From assembly GCA_037349105.1 (NCBI GenBank), contig JAYJMM010000117.1:1116001-1180000 (forward strand): DNA of 64,000 nucleotides, given 5' to 3'. Origin of the DNA: Limnomonas spitsbergensis (lineage: Eukaryota > Chlorophyta > Chlorophyceae > Chlamydomonadales). The notes under the pieces are model-generated. The model ran no database searches. It had not been told where the DNA came from and saw only the letters and a list, made by a program, of their open reading frames with translations. The position numbers and the translations under genes are program-made. This document shows, piece by piece, positions 50,050-61,452 of this stretch (positions within the stretch are counted from its first letter, which is position 1; each line of letters starts with the position of its first letter).

Positions 50050-51102
50050 TCACGGTGGTTTTCTCTTATGGGTGTGCTTTATTGGCCCAGTGATAGTCTT
50101 TGTGGCGGAAAAATATTCGAGTCTGCGTCTGGTTTGTACTATGCTATGCAAGAGTTTTATCGAATGGACATGCATTTTCTGGGCGCATTTCTTGGCATGG
50201 AACGCGGTGATCCCTAGAGACATCATGGCTTCAATTGTGTGCTTATTATAAATAGTGCCCGATGTGCCGATCAAGATTGGAATAATTTTTATATTGTTTC
50301 GTTGGTGCCCGTTCAGGATCAGTAGCTCAACGAGGTCAGTGTGCTGGTTTAAGCACGCTTTTAACTGGTCCCCATGCTCAGTGTCTCTGCAATACTTAAA
50401 TTCCCCAATGTGGACTACAAAGTCCTTCTTTTGTCCTGTCGTTTGCATCAACAACATGTCAGGCTGCATTTTCGTTTTCATTTGGACGGCTGGTGCCGCA
50501 GCGCGGGGGATTAAGTACGAGGGGACTTTATTCATCAACATGGCTGGTGCTCCTGCTCTCTCACACTTCTCGGCTGTCCCTAGGTCTGCCATGACGATGT
50601 CCCCTCCCATGCTGCCTTTCGATACAGCCCTCAGCAAAAACCTTCCTGTGCCATGGTAGCGCTCTATGTACATCTTTTGCATTTCGGGGTGCCTGCATGC
50701 GCCTGTGATATGGCCTGCACTGTCGTGCTTACCACACAAGGGGCATTTGTCCGTGGTACTTTTGCCCCACCTGAAAGCCACCTTGTTATTCCAAAGGCAT
50801 CCATGTCGCCATCGAAGGGCTGTTTTCTTCTCCGCCAGAGTGACTCCTGGGTGGTTAAAGAAACTGTTGCTGAGGGTCCCATCAGCAATCGAGTGCAACC
50901 GTTGCCACCCTTGAAAGTATACGCTATCGATGTTGGATCGGCCCAGCTTTTGGCGCTCGTGAATGTGTGTCTTCAAGGCACCCTTCAGATCCTCTAATCC
51001 TTGCGGCTCTCCCTGGCTAGGGTCCTCTTCGTCAGGTTTGTGAAAAGCCAGAAATAGCCGTACTGTGAGGGTTCGGAGCTCACTGGAACGGTCAGATCGC
51101 AT
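50050..51102 (-). pseudogene. LINE C-terminal region: zinc knuckle and PD-ExK-like nuclease
   Basis: The frame contains CPLCGKHDSAGHITGACRH (C-x2-C-x7-H-x4-C), followed about 85 residues later by MQPDMLLMQTTG and VVHIGEFKYCRDT. The P-D ... E-x-K arrangement after a Cys-His knuckle is that of the restriction-like endonuclease of R2-type LINEs, which nicks target DNA for target-primed reverse transcription. The frame overlaps the preceding RNase H frame by about 109 nt in a different phase. A frameshift near 51000-51100, mutational or programmed, therefore separates them. The nuclease assignment is an inference from motif order. Confidence 0.65.
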
Positions 51103-52880
51103 TCTCCCTTTTGAGTGGCTGCCCGTTTAGCGACCCCGTCGGCTTTCTCGTTTCCGATATCTCCGTTGTGGGCCTTCACCTTATGGAATTCGACTATTTT
51201 TCCTTGGGACGCCATGAGCTGGAGTTGGCCCATGATATGCTGGAGGAGGTCTCTGTGCTTGTGGTAGGTGAGAGACATGGGGGATCGGATAGCTTTTCGG
51301 ATTTGGTACAAGGATGTGGCGCTGTCAACAGCTATTTTGGTCTGTTCTTTTACTAGGGCTCCATAGATTCCTGCCAGCTCGGCTCTGTTTATGGTGTTTG
51401 TGGGACCTTCTCCAGCCGGGTTAATGGTGATGTCTTGTTGATCGGCAGTGGCGTTCGGGATGTGGAGGCCAGCGCCAGTTAGCTGGACTTTCCTGCCTTC
51501 TTTGAGGCTGGTTTCAATGTAGCTGCCATCAGTGTAGGCTATCTCCCTCCAGTTGTGCTTTAACGCGCTGTTTTCTTGGAACCACTCGAGGCAATTGCAT
51601 GCGTCCACTAAGTCTACCTCCGTTGCTCTAGGGATGTCAGTGTCCCTTGGAGATCGTTGGAAGGTGCATGATCCTATCATGGGCTGGGCCTGGCTCTGCT
51701 CTCCTTGACCTTCTTCCACCCTATCCCCACATGGGGGAGGAGGCTGGGTCCATGTTGTGGTTAGCAGGGGGTTGGCCCTGGCTTGCGGGTGTTTTTCTAC
51801 ATGTGCGAGGGTTGTGCGGAGCAGTCTGATGAGAAGATCCTGTTTCCACCCGATTTGCTCGGACTGGGCTTCTTTGTTCCACACAACGATTATGTCCATG
51901 TGGCATTTGTGCATGGGTGGCGGGGTTGCTCCTTGCGTCCAGCTCTCCTCTTTCCACAGGGGGAAAGGGGAGCTCTTGGTGCTGGCTATTCTTGTACAAT
52001 AATTCGGAAATTTGTCCAACCACTTTTGGTATGGGTGTTTGCCTGACGACTTAATCCCCCTGGGCAGGTACAAGACAGTAGCTGTCGGTTCCCTGGTCAT
52101 ATCTGCAGACCATACTGCCCATCGGACTGCTTTCTCGAGGGATGGTTCGTCCCGGTTTGGGAAGGCATGTGAGTACCCTGTCCACCTGTGTTGGAAGGCA
52201 TTTGTTTGTGCTTGGAAGGCCTGGTCCCTCGGGTATATACTCCAATAGGTCGTGGCGTGGTCTCTAACTTGGAGGGGGCTAGAGAACCGTTCCTTGGAGA
52301 CACCAAAGTGCGTGTCTATCAACGCTCTGAACTGTGGTGGGATGCTGAAATTGTCCTGTATTTGTTTTGTCTGTGTCTTTGTCCCCTCCTTGTGTCTGAT
52401 GATGAGGTCAACCACTTCCTCTTCAAAGGAGGATGGGGGAGGCATCATTTTAGCATGGATGCCTTCATCTGCAGCCTGTTCATACAATCTTCTGAGGGTG
52501 ACGAGTCTGTCTTTGGCGATTGTCCCGACGCACCGGCCGTTCCCCTTGTACACGCATGCCATCTCCGTAGTCGTGATTTGGGTGGTACTCTTAGGGTTCC
52601 ATGTCTCAAACTCTCTCACTTCGATTTTACACTCTCCTGACAGAGCATGGATGTCCAGTTGCGGGTTGATTGGCTCCATATCGAAGGTTATCATTTCCCG
52701 GATATTGTCTCCCAGTGTGGTATCCCAATTGCTGTGATTTTGGTGAAACCCTTGTCGGGCCATGTTAGGCAGGTGCCTATCTAGCATGGTGCCTTCGGAG
52801 GTCCTCGCTGGTGGCTGGTCGTGGTTTTCAGAGATCCTTTGTTGTAGGAGGGCGGCCGTGTTTTCTTTGGTGAGGAGCAT
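50994..52880 (-). pseudogene. LINE middle region with RNase H domain
   Basis: The C-terminal third has the RNase H motifs YTDGSYI, NRAELAGIYGAL, VDSATSLYQI and KVKAHNGDIGNEKADGVAKR. All the acidic catalytic positions (D, E, D and the late D) and the active-site His are visible. RNase H removes the RNA strand from RNA-DNA hybrids. The upstream two thirds of the frame is a linker I cannot assign. The frame continues directly from the PHD-containing part after one in-frame TGA at 52893-52895. Confidence 0.8.
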
Positions 52881-52892
52881 CTCTTCGGGTTC

Positions 52893-54266
52893 TCAGCTAG
52901 GCTTCCATGTGACTTTAACCAGCCCCTCCACTTGTGTGGTGCTCGTTGCATGTGTACATGCCATGCATGTCCATTTGTCTTGGCTGGGTCTCCAGTCCAC
53001 TGGTTGGCCTAGGCATTGGACATGGTAGTACTTGTAGCATACGTCGCATGTGATGATGTCATCATAACATCCCGAAGCGTCATCGTACTGCAGGCTGTGT
53101 GGGTTCCAGCAACCTTCGCATGCTGCAACACCTGCCCAATCGTGGGCATGCAGGTCTTGACCAAGTCCTAGAGTCTCCCGGCAACAAGCCTCTATCTTCT
53201 CTGGTGTGTACCCTGCCATGCTATGGTATGGGATGGCCCATTCATCGATGATGCTTGGATGCCAGGTGACTTGATATTGAATTTGCTTGATTCTGTCTTT
53301 CCCTTTTTGGTGGCGTCCTTTGCTTGGCTCTGTGACCATCCTCCAACCTGTGATGGCTGCTACTTGGTTGGTGTGCCCGTACATCTCTTGTATGACTGTT
53401 GCTGCCCTTTCTCCTTCTGATATTTTGCTTTTGTCAAATGCAAAAATGCGCTCTGCCTCCTTCCTTTTGTAGTCATGTCTGGTACATAGGCATGTTCCTG
53501 TTATCTGGCACTTTCTGCGTGGAGCCGCAATCTCTTTCCGTAGGCTCATAGTTGACGAGCATCCTTGTCTTTTCTTGTCTCTGTAGAGGGTAGGGTCCTT
53601 GCGCCAGTGTTGTTTCTTCTTGCTGCCTTGCTGTCCGGTCAAATTTGCTCTGCCCTCTTGTTGTTGGGTGGGGTCTGGGATATCAGCGAGGTCTCCCGGT
53701 CTCTCTGTTTCTGTTGCTGTTGGAATGCCAATGTCCCTGGTATTCAGGTACTGGGTGATCAATGTCTGGTCAGGGTGAAGGGAAGCCTGGAACATGGTTC
53801 CTGTCGGGATGGGGTTTCTTGCTATAGCAGTGATGTACATGTTTCCCTCGTGTATCTCTCTTTGATCCTTCGGGAGGCTCAACGACGTGTTTCTTTTTCT
53901 TATCATGTCTCTTAGATCTTTGTCTGCACCCGGACCGTTGTTTGCCATGACTGAGAGTCTGTTTAAGGCTATGATGTGCTTGTCCTTGACATTTCTCCCG
54001 TATCTGTTTCTGAAGCCTCTCCCATCCATCAAATGCTTGCCTCCATGTTCTGTCAGGTCTGCTAGATGAATGATTCCTAAGTGGAACAGAGGTTGAAGCA
54101 GGGTGTACGCATTAAGGGGGTTTGTGGCGGGGAGGGTAGCAGTGGCAGGGTTTAGTTGTTCTAGCGCTTGGGCGAGTTCCGGGGTATGTGCAGTGAATTG
54201 TTGCACATTGCTTTTCATGATGATCAGGTTGTTATCTGTGATATGGGACAGTTGTCTGAGCCGCAT
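52893..54266 (-). pseudogene. LINE linker region ending in a PHD finger
   Basis: Near the C-terminus of this segment, spacing of Cys and His follows the PHD pattern: CEGCWNPHS, CYDDIITCDVCYKYYHVQCLG and WTCMACTH (C-x2-C ... C-x2-C ... H-x2-C ... C-x2-C). The aromatic residue before the final pair (W) is present. PHD fingers read histone tails and are documented in some CR1-like LINEs. The segment is in the same frame as the RT part, separated by one TAA at 54291-54293, and as the RNase H part. Confidence 0.75.
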
Positions 54267-54290
54267 GCAATGTTTTGCCTGTTGGGTGTC

Positions 54291-55098
54291 TTAAAACCCT
54301 GTGGGGCACCCGCCTATGTATTTGAGCTGCTTCTCCATGAGACCGCGAGTGACTGTGCCCATGCGCCCTTCATCGCGTAGGGATGTGATGTGCAGTTCTG
54401 TATTCTTCTTTGCGTATTCTGTCGCCAGGGATGCACACCCCAGCCCAAAGGACGCGACATCTTGGTGTACGGTAGCTGAGTTGACACATCTCCACAGTTG
54501 GTACGCCTTTTTGACGGCTGTGGCCATGATGCTGTCTAGAATCTGGAGGTCAGCTCCCGTGCATGGGGTTATCCCAAAGGTGTTTGAGATTGATGGCTTG
54601 ATAGTTGTCTCAATGATATGTTTAATTTGTCTTGGAGTGGCATGTGAAGCTTGCAGCTCCTCTATCTTTTGCCTTGCCTTCTTTATCAAGCTTTGGTGCT
54701 GGAACTTCCAGTCTAGTGTCATCGTGAGCTCTGCACCGAGGTATCTGAAGGGATCTTTTGGGGGAAGGTGTTGCACGTATTTTCCTTGGAACATTATCTG
54801 GTTTTCTAGTTGTCTTCTTACTTGCACCAGAGCATCCTTCTTCCCATATAGTCCTGTGCGGATGTTTTGATTAAGGACACCTGATACTAGAGTTTTCCCA
54901 GTGTTGACCTTCATTTTCGCGAAGTCAGAGTAGAGACTAAGTTTCTCTGCTTGCACGTGCAGGTCTGACAGTTTACTTGTCAGCATTGACAAGTCGTCTG
55001 CATAGGCTGCATTGCTAAGTGAGTGCTCCATGCGAGCGTTAATGTCATCTATGCATCCAAACATGTAGCCCCTGGCCCCGACTTGGGCCCACCGGAGC
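54291..55098 (-). pseudogene. LINE reverse transcriptase, C-terminal part (5'-truncated)
   Basis: The element-derived frame begins at RWAQVGARGYMFGCIDDINA and soon reaches the catalytic AAYADDLSML. It continues through the palm/thumb with FRYLGAELTMTLDWKFQHQS and a thumb-like helical region. Fingers and early palm motifs are missing because the copy is 5'-truncated. The frame ends at a TAA but continues in phase beyond it. Confidence 0.85.
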
Positions 55099-55126
55099 AG
55101 TGGCCCTGCGTTTCGCTGTGTGGTTA
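55099..55126. repeat. 28-bp target-site duplication, right copy
   Basis: Identical to 49903-49930. It marks the 5' end of the minus-strand LINE. Confidence 0.95.
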
Positions 55127-55293
55127 ACCCATACGTGATCCAAGAGCGAGCCGTAGTCAGTGGAGTGTGCATCCGTGAGGAGCATTGTCATTCCGTGGTG
55201 TTGCATGATGAAGGCGGCCCTTAATCGCCTCGTGTCGGCTTCCTCCTCCCCGGAAGTTTGCATGACGTCTAGGTGACACTTCTTGATCAACAA
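55099..55293 (-). pseudogene. AP-type endonuclease fragment of an older LINE (proximal part)
   Basis: The minus-strand frame reads RAAFIMQHHGMTMLLTDAHS, then TDYGSLLDHVWVNHTAKRRA. The D-H-V-W-V motif is typical of the strand before the last catalytic segment of LINE APE endonucleases. The catalytic S-D-H-like part lies 5 kb away at 49840-49902, displaced by the younger LINE. Confidence 0.75.
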
Positions 55294-55632
55294 AAAATTA
55301 GAAGGAAAGATCTCGCAGTATCACCTTTCTTGTACGCGCTCACTGCAGGGTTTCATGAAAGGTTTCATGACGCATTAGGGTTTCATGACACATCACATAC
55401 GGACGATCGTTCTGTTCACAATCAGGGTTCCACGATTTCCTCCTTACAGTCAGGGTTCGGCGACGAATGAGGCCGGCTCGCTTCGGCAAGAGAGCGTCAC
55501 AGAAAGTACCTATACAAATGCTCAACAAAAGCCTTTGCAATTCAATCATTTACGTACAGAAACGGGCCCACACTTTGCAAAGGTGCGACTCAGCTACGTG
55601 AAACCATATAAGCCCGTAGGGTATGAACAGTC
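55294..55632. other. Spacer without recognised gene
   Basis: It contains three 'agggtttcatga' or 'aggtttcatga' repeats at 55345-55390 and two 'cagggttc(c/g)' motifs. No coding sequence is supported. Confidence 0.5.
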
Positions 55633-55634
55633 AA

Positions 55635-56110
55635 CCTGTCAATGACATTACACCGCTGGGCCATGCTGGAAAGGCGCCCCACTGTCTGGTCGGGACAAAA
55701 AGATACTAAAGGCTATAGAGGGGAAAGGAAAGGAGCAGACGGAAAACGGAGAAGGAAAAGACCGGCCCCAAAAGGAAATGAAGTCTGAAGAATCCTCAGC
55801 TTGTTCAGATTCTAGCCCTTTCCAAAGGCGGAAAAAGGAAGAAACACACAAGGAAAACGAAGAAAAAAGAAGCCCTGGCCTCTGAAGCGATGAAGCTTAA
55901 CAAAAGCTACCATATCCTCCACAAAAGTCAGAGCATATCAACCTAGCCTGCTCTGACCAGGGCAAAGCTGGGAGTCTGTAGCACCGTCTGGGGGTCCTGC
56001 CCATCCCCGCTCCCTCAGATGATCTTGCACGCTGGGGCACTGGAAGCAAGCATGTAATGCGTCCTCCACATGCTCGCCGTCTCCCCTTGCCCATCATCTC
56101 TGGCAGCAAC
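55635..56110 (-). pseudogene. LINE C-terminal remnant with 3' untranslated end
   Basis: The minus-strand translation around 55980-56095 gives HVEDALHACFQCPSVQDHLR, a Cys-His pattern like that near the C-terminus of many LINE ORFs. It is followed by SRLG, a stop, then YALTFVEDMVAFVKLHRFRG. At least one stop interrupts it. The following 3' sequence, through 'aaaggaaaggagcagacgga' and 'gggccatgctggaaaggc' on the plus strand, is the block found near 1370, 9585, 49250 and 60115. This copy links that dispersed repeat to a LINE. Confidence 0.6.
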
Positions 56111-56255
56111 GGGTGTTACGCTGTTGACCGCTGCGCCTTCCCCGAGTGTCGGCCGTGCTGATTGCGCCGAACAGCGGCCTTAAGTTTGTGCGCACACAAG
56201 TATACTCTTTCTTGCTGGTGCGGCTCCTAGCCTGCGCCTGCCGTAGACTGAAAAC

Positions 56256-56356
56256 ATCCAACCTGTGTGCAAGCATCCTGCAGCTGGGACCTGCAGGACC
56301 AGCTACCAAACCTGTGTGCAAGCATCCTGCAGCTGGGACCTGCAGGACCAGCTACA
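56256..56356. repeat. 52-bp tandem duplication
   Basis: 'aacctgtgtgcaagcatcct' plus 'gcagctgggacctgcaggac' and 'cagctac' occurs twice, at about 56260 and 56311, nearly identical. Confidence 0.9.
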
Positions 56357-56925
56357 ACCTCTCCCGCATTCATGATTCTTAGTTAGATAATTTCAGCACA
56401 TGCACGTGACGGTACGCACTGTTCTGAACATGTACCGTGCGTGACGGATGCAGGATGCATACTGTCATGCAGACCAAAGCACAACCCTGACGCTGTGAAG
56501 CTGCAGCAGGAGGTTGGTGGAGGCGTGCCTTGCTGCTGCATGGACTAGACAGGATTCAATTGCCTCAAATGGGGGGACCTTTACAAATAGCTCTCAATGT
56601 TATATGCCCCTTGGATGGCCCCGAAGACCTGTCATCAGAGGCTCCGTGACGCATGCCTCGTTGCCTAGGGGTAGCCTCGTCCTTGGCTGTGCATAAAGGC
56701 ATGGAGCCTCTGCTTTACCTTGGTAGCTGCCTTGCTTGCAAGCTTGCATTGCTTTGGTCCTTGCATCCTTTGCTGCAGCTCATCATTGCAGAGCTGCATG
56801 ATGGGAGACTTGAGGTGCTCTGACAGTTGGTGTCTTGCTAGTGTAAGTGATTCGTTTTCAGTGGGCTGAGTGTCGTGATGTGAGTATGTGACTCGTGTGA
56901 CTCTGCAGCTTCTGAACAAGGAACC

Positions 56926-59692
56926 TTGCAGGGAAACGATGTGACTATGAAGCAGGCTCGTGACGTAGTTTATAGATGGAACCCGGATAGTAGGAACTTT
57001 TACGTTGCAAATTTATGTACGTCTGCCGCGGTGGCGGAACATTTTGGAGCCATGTATCACCTTTCTGCATCAGTGCATGAAGTCTCCCAAAACTTTGGCC
57101 GGGCTATTGGGTGTGCCCTTATGGATTTACATAAATCGCAAGGTAAAGCTGCTTGCTATCCCAATGAGTCTAAAGTTATCAAGCAGGATAGGCCTTGCAA
57201 TACTTGGTATGATGACCGGTGCAAAGCTGCGAAGAAGACTTGTTTATAGGCTGCCCAGTTTGGGGGTGCTGGTTCAGGAGAGGTTAAGTTGGCCATTAAG
57301 GGATATCGACGTATAACTCAGGCTATCAAGCGTGAATGGGAGGGTGTGCGAGCAGCGGATCTACTGTCAGATCTTCGGTGCCAGCCTAAGAATTTTTGGT
57401 CGGCTTATGGCAGTAACAGGAAGATCAGCCCCCTCACAGATGTGGGGGATTGGACTGAATACTTTAAAAAGCTGTTTGAACCTTCAGAGCATGTGCCTTG
57501 CCACAAAGCTGGGGATGAGACTATTCAGGCGTTTTGTTTCCTCTTCCTTCAGAAGTTCATCTTTCTCAAGCAGAGCACCTAAATTGTGTTTTTACGGAAG
57601 CCGAGATTGTGAAAGCTTTGGAAAAGACTGTGAATGGAAAGTCTGCTGGTGTTCATGGTGTCCCTACGGAGTTTTTGAAACAAGCGGTTATTGTGACTCC
57701 TAGGGGAGCTTTTTCTCAAAAGAAGCGGCAGTATATTTTGGCAAATCAAATTACGTTTTGTTTAATAGAGTTTTGGCAGACGGTTACCCTAAGGAATGGG
57801 GCATCGGAGCACTCGTTCCGGTACCCAAGCCAAAGGGCAGTCCTGCAATCAAATACGATTATGTGGGTATTGCCGTTGGCACTGCCCTATCCAAATTATA
57901 TTCCATCGTGTTATTGCAGCGTTTTGATTCTTGGGCAGAAAGTCAGGGTTTCAGAGCCGATTGCCAGGTAGGTTTTCGGCATGGACGGGGAACACCTGAT
58001 AATGCTTTCATTCTTAACCACATTATTGAAAAATACCATTCGGAGAAAAAAGGATTTTTGCTGCTTTCATTGATATTAGGAAGGCATATGACTGCATTGA
58101 CAGAGATTTACTGTAGCGGAGTTTACAGAGCATGGGCGTGCACGGCCGGATTTTAGAGTTTGAAGGAGATGTATCAGGATGTAAAATCCGTGTACGGGTT
58201 GGTGGTAAACTGGGAGATAGTTTCTCCTCCTTCATGGGTGTTAAACAAGGAGACCCGCTGTCCCCTCTATTGTTTGGCCTGTTTATCGACCGTTTCGAGA
58301 AGTTTGTCGCAAGTGAGTGCCCTGATATTGGCGCCCGTCTTTCACATGCTTTGGTCAGAGTTTTACTTTATGCTGATGATCTGGTGTTATTCGCTGAATC
58401 GCCGGATGATCTGCAAAAACTTCTTGATGCTCTCCATATTTTTTGTCGCCACAATGCCTTGACAAACAATATAAAAGAATCTGAAGCAGTTGTTTTTAAC
58501 CAGAAATATTGCCGTCATTTGGCATCTCTGTCTTATGACGGAAGCGTTCTTGATATTAAGCCCTTTTTCATCTACTTCGGTATGTTATTTGATGAGGCAG
58601 AGGGTATGAAGGGAGCAGGTAGACGTTGTGTCAACAAGGGGAGGGCAGCTTTGCATGCCATGGTCCGGAGATGTCATGAGCTTGACATACACAATGTTCA
58701 CATTCAATGTCATATTTTTGACTCTTTGTTGAAGCCTATTCTGTTTTACGGGTGTGAAATTTGGGGACCAGGTCTCCTTGCAAAAGGAGTCGGCTTGACG
58801 TATACTGGTTTCTCTAGAGATTTGGAGGTAATTCACAAGGGTTTCCTTAGGCAGTATCTGGAAGTCTGTGGCCGAGTATGTTCTCATGAGTGAATTGCAC
58901 CTTGAACCCCTTATCTTAAGTCTTTTTCAGCAGACCCTGAGTTTCTGGCATATAATTAATCTGAGGCCTGACGATGACCTTGTGAAAATGGCTATGCAGG
59001 AAAGTTGTGATTTGGCAAAGGCTGGCACTTCACATTGTTGGGCTGATTTTCTGTCTACGATATTGATGACTCTGGGTATTGATTTATTGACTGCTTCAGC
59101 CAATACCTCTTTGGATATTGAGGTCATTGTGAATTCAGCTAGGGATCAGTGGCTTTCCAAAATTTCCAGGGATATGCCACTTACGGCCCTATCAGTACGT
59201 GCTACTCCTGACTCAGAACGCTCGGGGTTCAAATTGTTTACGTTCTCTAAGTGGTTCCAAATTAAGCGTGATGTGAAGGAGACTTTCTGGTACAATTTGA
59301 GTAAGCCTAATATTATTTTCGCTGGCTGAAGCCCGGTATCAGATGGGGTCGCATTGGCTGAATGTTGAGACGGGGCGCTTTGAGAAACCTTGTGTGCCTC
59401 GTAGCGAGAGGATTTGTTGATGTTGCAATCTTAAATGTCGGGAGGATGAGCTTCACATGATTTACTGCCCGTCCTATACAGACCTTCGTTTTCAGTTTAA
59501 CCTTACTTTCCATAATTTCCTAGAGGACGAGGATGAGGCCATGAAACGGTACGCAAATGGAGTGTGGGGCAAACTAAATGCAGCGGATTCTGCATATGTG
59601 TTCTGGAAGAAATTTGGTTCTTTTATCTTTCAGTGTATGATGAAAAGAGAGAATCATCTCAAAACTTCGCCAAATTTCCTGTCTCCCCCCTA
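56926..59692 (+). pseudogene. Degenerate LINE reverse transcriptase ORF with frameshifts
   Basis: Successive frames on the plus strand together read as one LINE ORF2-like protein. A pre-RT linker (KQDRPCNTWYDDRCKAAKK, then REWEGVRAADLLSDLRCQP) leads to NGKSAGVHGVPTEFLKQA. RT motifs follow: GALVPVPKPKGSPAIKYDY, QVGFRHGRGTPDNAFILN, MGVKQGDPLSPLLFGLFID and VLLYADDLVLFAESPDDL. Post-RT sequence includes PILFYGCEIWGP, and then a Cys/His cluster encoded near 59420-59465. At least five frame changes or stops occur (around 57250, 57590, 57700, 58080 and 58890), so it is inactive. Its RT differs from that of the minus-strand LINE. It probably belongs to another clade, such as L1- or RTE-like, but the clade is not determined here. 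Confidence 0.85.
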
Positions 59693-60110
59693 ATACTCTA
59701 GGCGGTGCTCAATCAAACTCTTTTGCACCCACGTAATGTTTTATGGCTGGGGCTTATCTCCTGCACTATGGGGTTCATTCCCACGCCAATGTCGAGGTTG
59801 TGTGCTAGTTGCTTGCCCAGGGGGGTCACTGGTTTTCGCTTTCTGTCCTAGTGTATCAAGTGCATGTACCGTTTACGGGCACATGTCCCATGCATCAAGT
59901 CAATGACGTCATGCTGCAAGTGTGATGCTCCGTTGGACTGTAAAAACTTCACAACACTTCACAAACTACAGTGTGCATTGCATGCGGTCAGCGTGCAGGG
60001 CCCAGCGGGTATGCAACTACGCACTGTTCTAAAGAGGCAGTATGAAAAACGACTTCGTGGGCTTATGTCAGTTCTTGTCATTTGAAAACCTGGCACATGC
60101 AGGCGACATA
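59693..60110. other. Spacer without recognised gene
   Basis: Probable 3' flank of the LINE fragment. It contains 'agggcccagcgggtatgcaa' near 59997, similar to 'agggcccagtgggtatgcac' near 1092. No gene is seen. Confidence 0.5.
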
Positions 60111-60111
60111 C

Positions 60112-60185
60112 TGTGCATGTCAATGACATGACACCTCTGGGCCCTGCTCAAAAAGGCTCGGCCGCGTGGGCGCCCAACTGTGCAT
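60112..60185 (-). repeat. LINE 3'-end remnant (dispersed family)
   Basis: 'gtcaatgacatgacacctct' followed by 'gggccctgctcaaaaaggct' and 'cggccgcgtgggcgcccaac' matches the copies near 9590, 49260 and 55635. Confidence 0.65.
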
Positions 60186-60524
60186 GTTATTTCTCCTTGT
60201 TATTTCTCAATGACGCACTGGGACGTGCGAGGTTAGAAGCCCACGACATGATGAAGGAATCCATTCCAAATATTTCCAGGTGCCAGATTTTGTACAGTTC
60301 ATCGGATAATTATACCAAAAAGATATACCGGCGCCACCTCCCCAGCAGAGACAGGCTGCTAACTATTCCGCTGCCGCCAAAGCGTGTTCGACCTCCCCTG
60401 GAGTGACAGGCAGCTAACTATTCTGCTGCCGCCACCGCGTCTCCGACCCCCCCTCGAGCGCCTCGCCGTCGAGCTCGGCCCGCACCACACTCAGCGCAGT
60501 ACGATGGTCCAGCCGCTTGGCCAA

Positions 60525-61185
60525 CGTGAAGGCGCGGCGCAATGTGGCCACACGAGGAAACACCTGCATAAAAGCGGAGGCAATTCACTGGTTCAGCGGT
60601 TACGTTTGGGCGTAGTGTTGAAGTATATAGCGCGAACGCACGGCGCAGTTTGGCCACACGAGGAAACATCTGCGTGACAACAGAGGCACCCCACTACGTA
60701 AGCACTTGCATTTTGGGGCATATAGTGCATGGTTTGATGTAAAGGCCCGGCGCAGTCTGGCACACGAGGAAACACCCGCATAACAGAAAGACCCACTGGT
60801 TCAGCGGTTACGTTTTGGGGTATACAATACATGTTTTATGTAAAGGCCCGGCACAGTTTGGCCACACAAGGAACACCTGCATAACAGCAGAGGAAACCCA
60901 CTGGTTCAGCGGTTACGTTTTGGGTGTAATGTGGAAGTGCATAGCGTGAAGGCGCGGTGCAGTTTGGCCGCACGAGGAAACATCTGCATAACAGCAGAGG
61001 CACCCCACTACGTAAGCACTTGCGTGTTGGGGTATACAGAATACAGTTTACCGTGAAGGCGCGGTGCAGTGTGTCCACACGAGGAAACACCTGCATAACA
61101 GCAGAGGCACCCCACTGGTTCAGCGGTTACGTTTTGAGGTATACAGGATACCCTTTAGCTTGTAGGCGCGGTGCAAGGGAGAAAC
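60525..61185. repeat. About 105-bp tandem array, six copies
   Basis: Units combine 'gtttggccacacgaggaaac', 'acctgcataacagcagaggc', 'actggttcagcggttacgtt' (or 'actacgtaagcacttgcgt') and 'ggtatacaga'. Two sub-variants alternate irregularly. I call no gene. Confidence 0.9.
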
Positions 61186-61452
61186 TAGGGAGGAAACTAA
61201 ACCCCTTCCCTTGACGTAAATCCCTCCCCCCCCCCACCCGGCCATTCTTGCTTTTGCACTTTTCCTGCATGACCTCTTAGCCCTTGCCCTGACGTAAATC
61301 CCTCCCCCACCCCCTGGCCACGCCCAGCCCTCAGCAGGCCGTAGCCGACATATCTTATTTACGATTTATGGAGAGTCCCTGTTTATTACACGGCAACATA
61401 TACAACATTAACCGGTACACTGCATCCAACCGGCAGCCCCCGGCATAGGCTC

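Larger units (their letters stand above)
49931..55098 (-). mobile_element. 5'-truncated LINE with RT, PHD, RNase H and PD-ExK-like nuclease
   Basis: The element lies between two copies of a 28-bp duplication and reads leftward. Its 3' end has a (tttc)n tail, seen as 'gaaagaaagaaagaaag' on the plus strand, next to an 8-bp stem 'acgcccta/tagggcgt'. Its 5' end is truncated inside the reverse transcriptase, just before the YADD motif. Reading order is RT, linker, PHD finger, RNase H, Cys-His knuckle, PD-ExK-like nuclease. PHD fingers are known in some CR1-like LINEs, and a C-terminal restriction-like nuclease is known in R2-like and Dualen-type algal LINEs. The combination with RNase H most resembles Dualen-like elements, but this is from motif order only. 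Two in-frame stops and one frameshift make this copy inactive. Confidence 0.8.
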
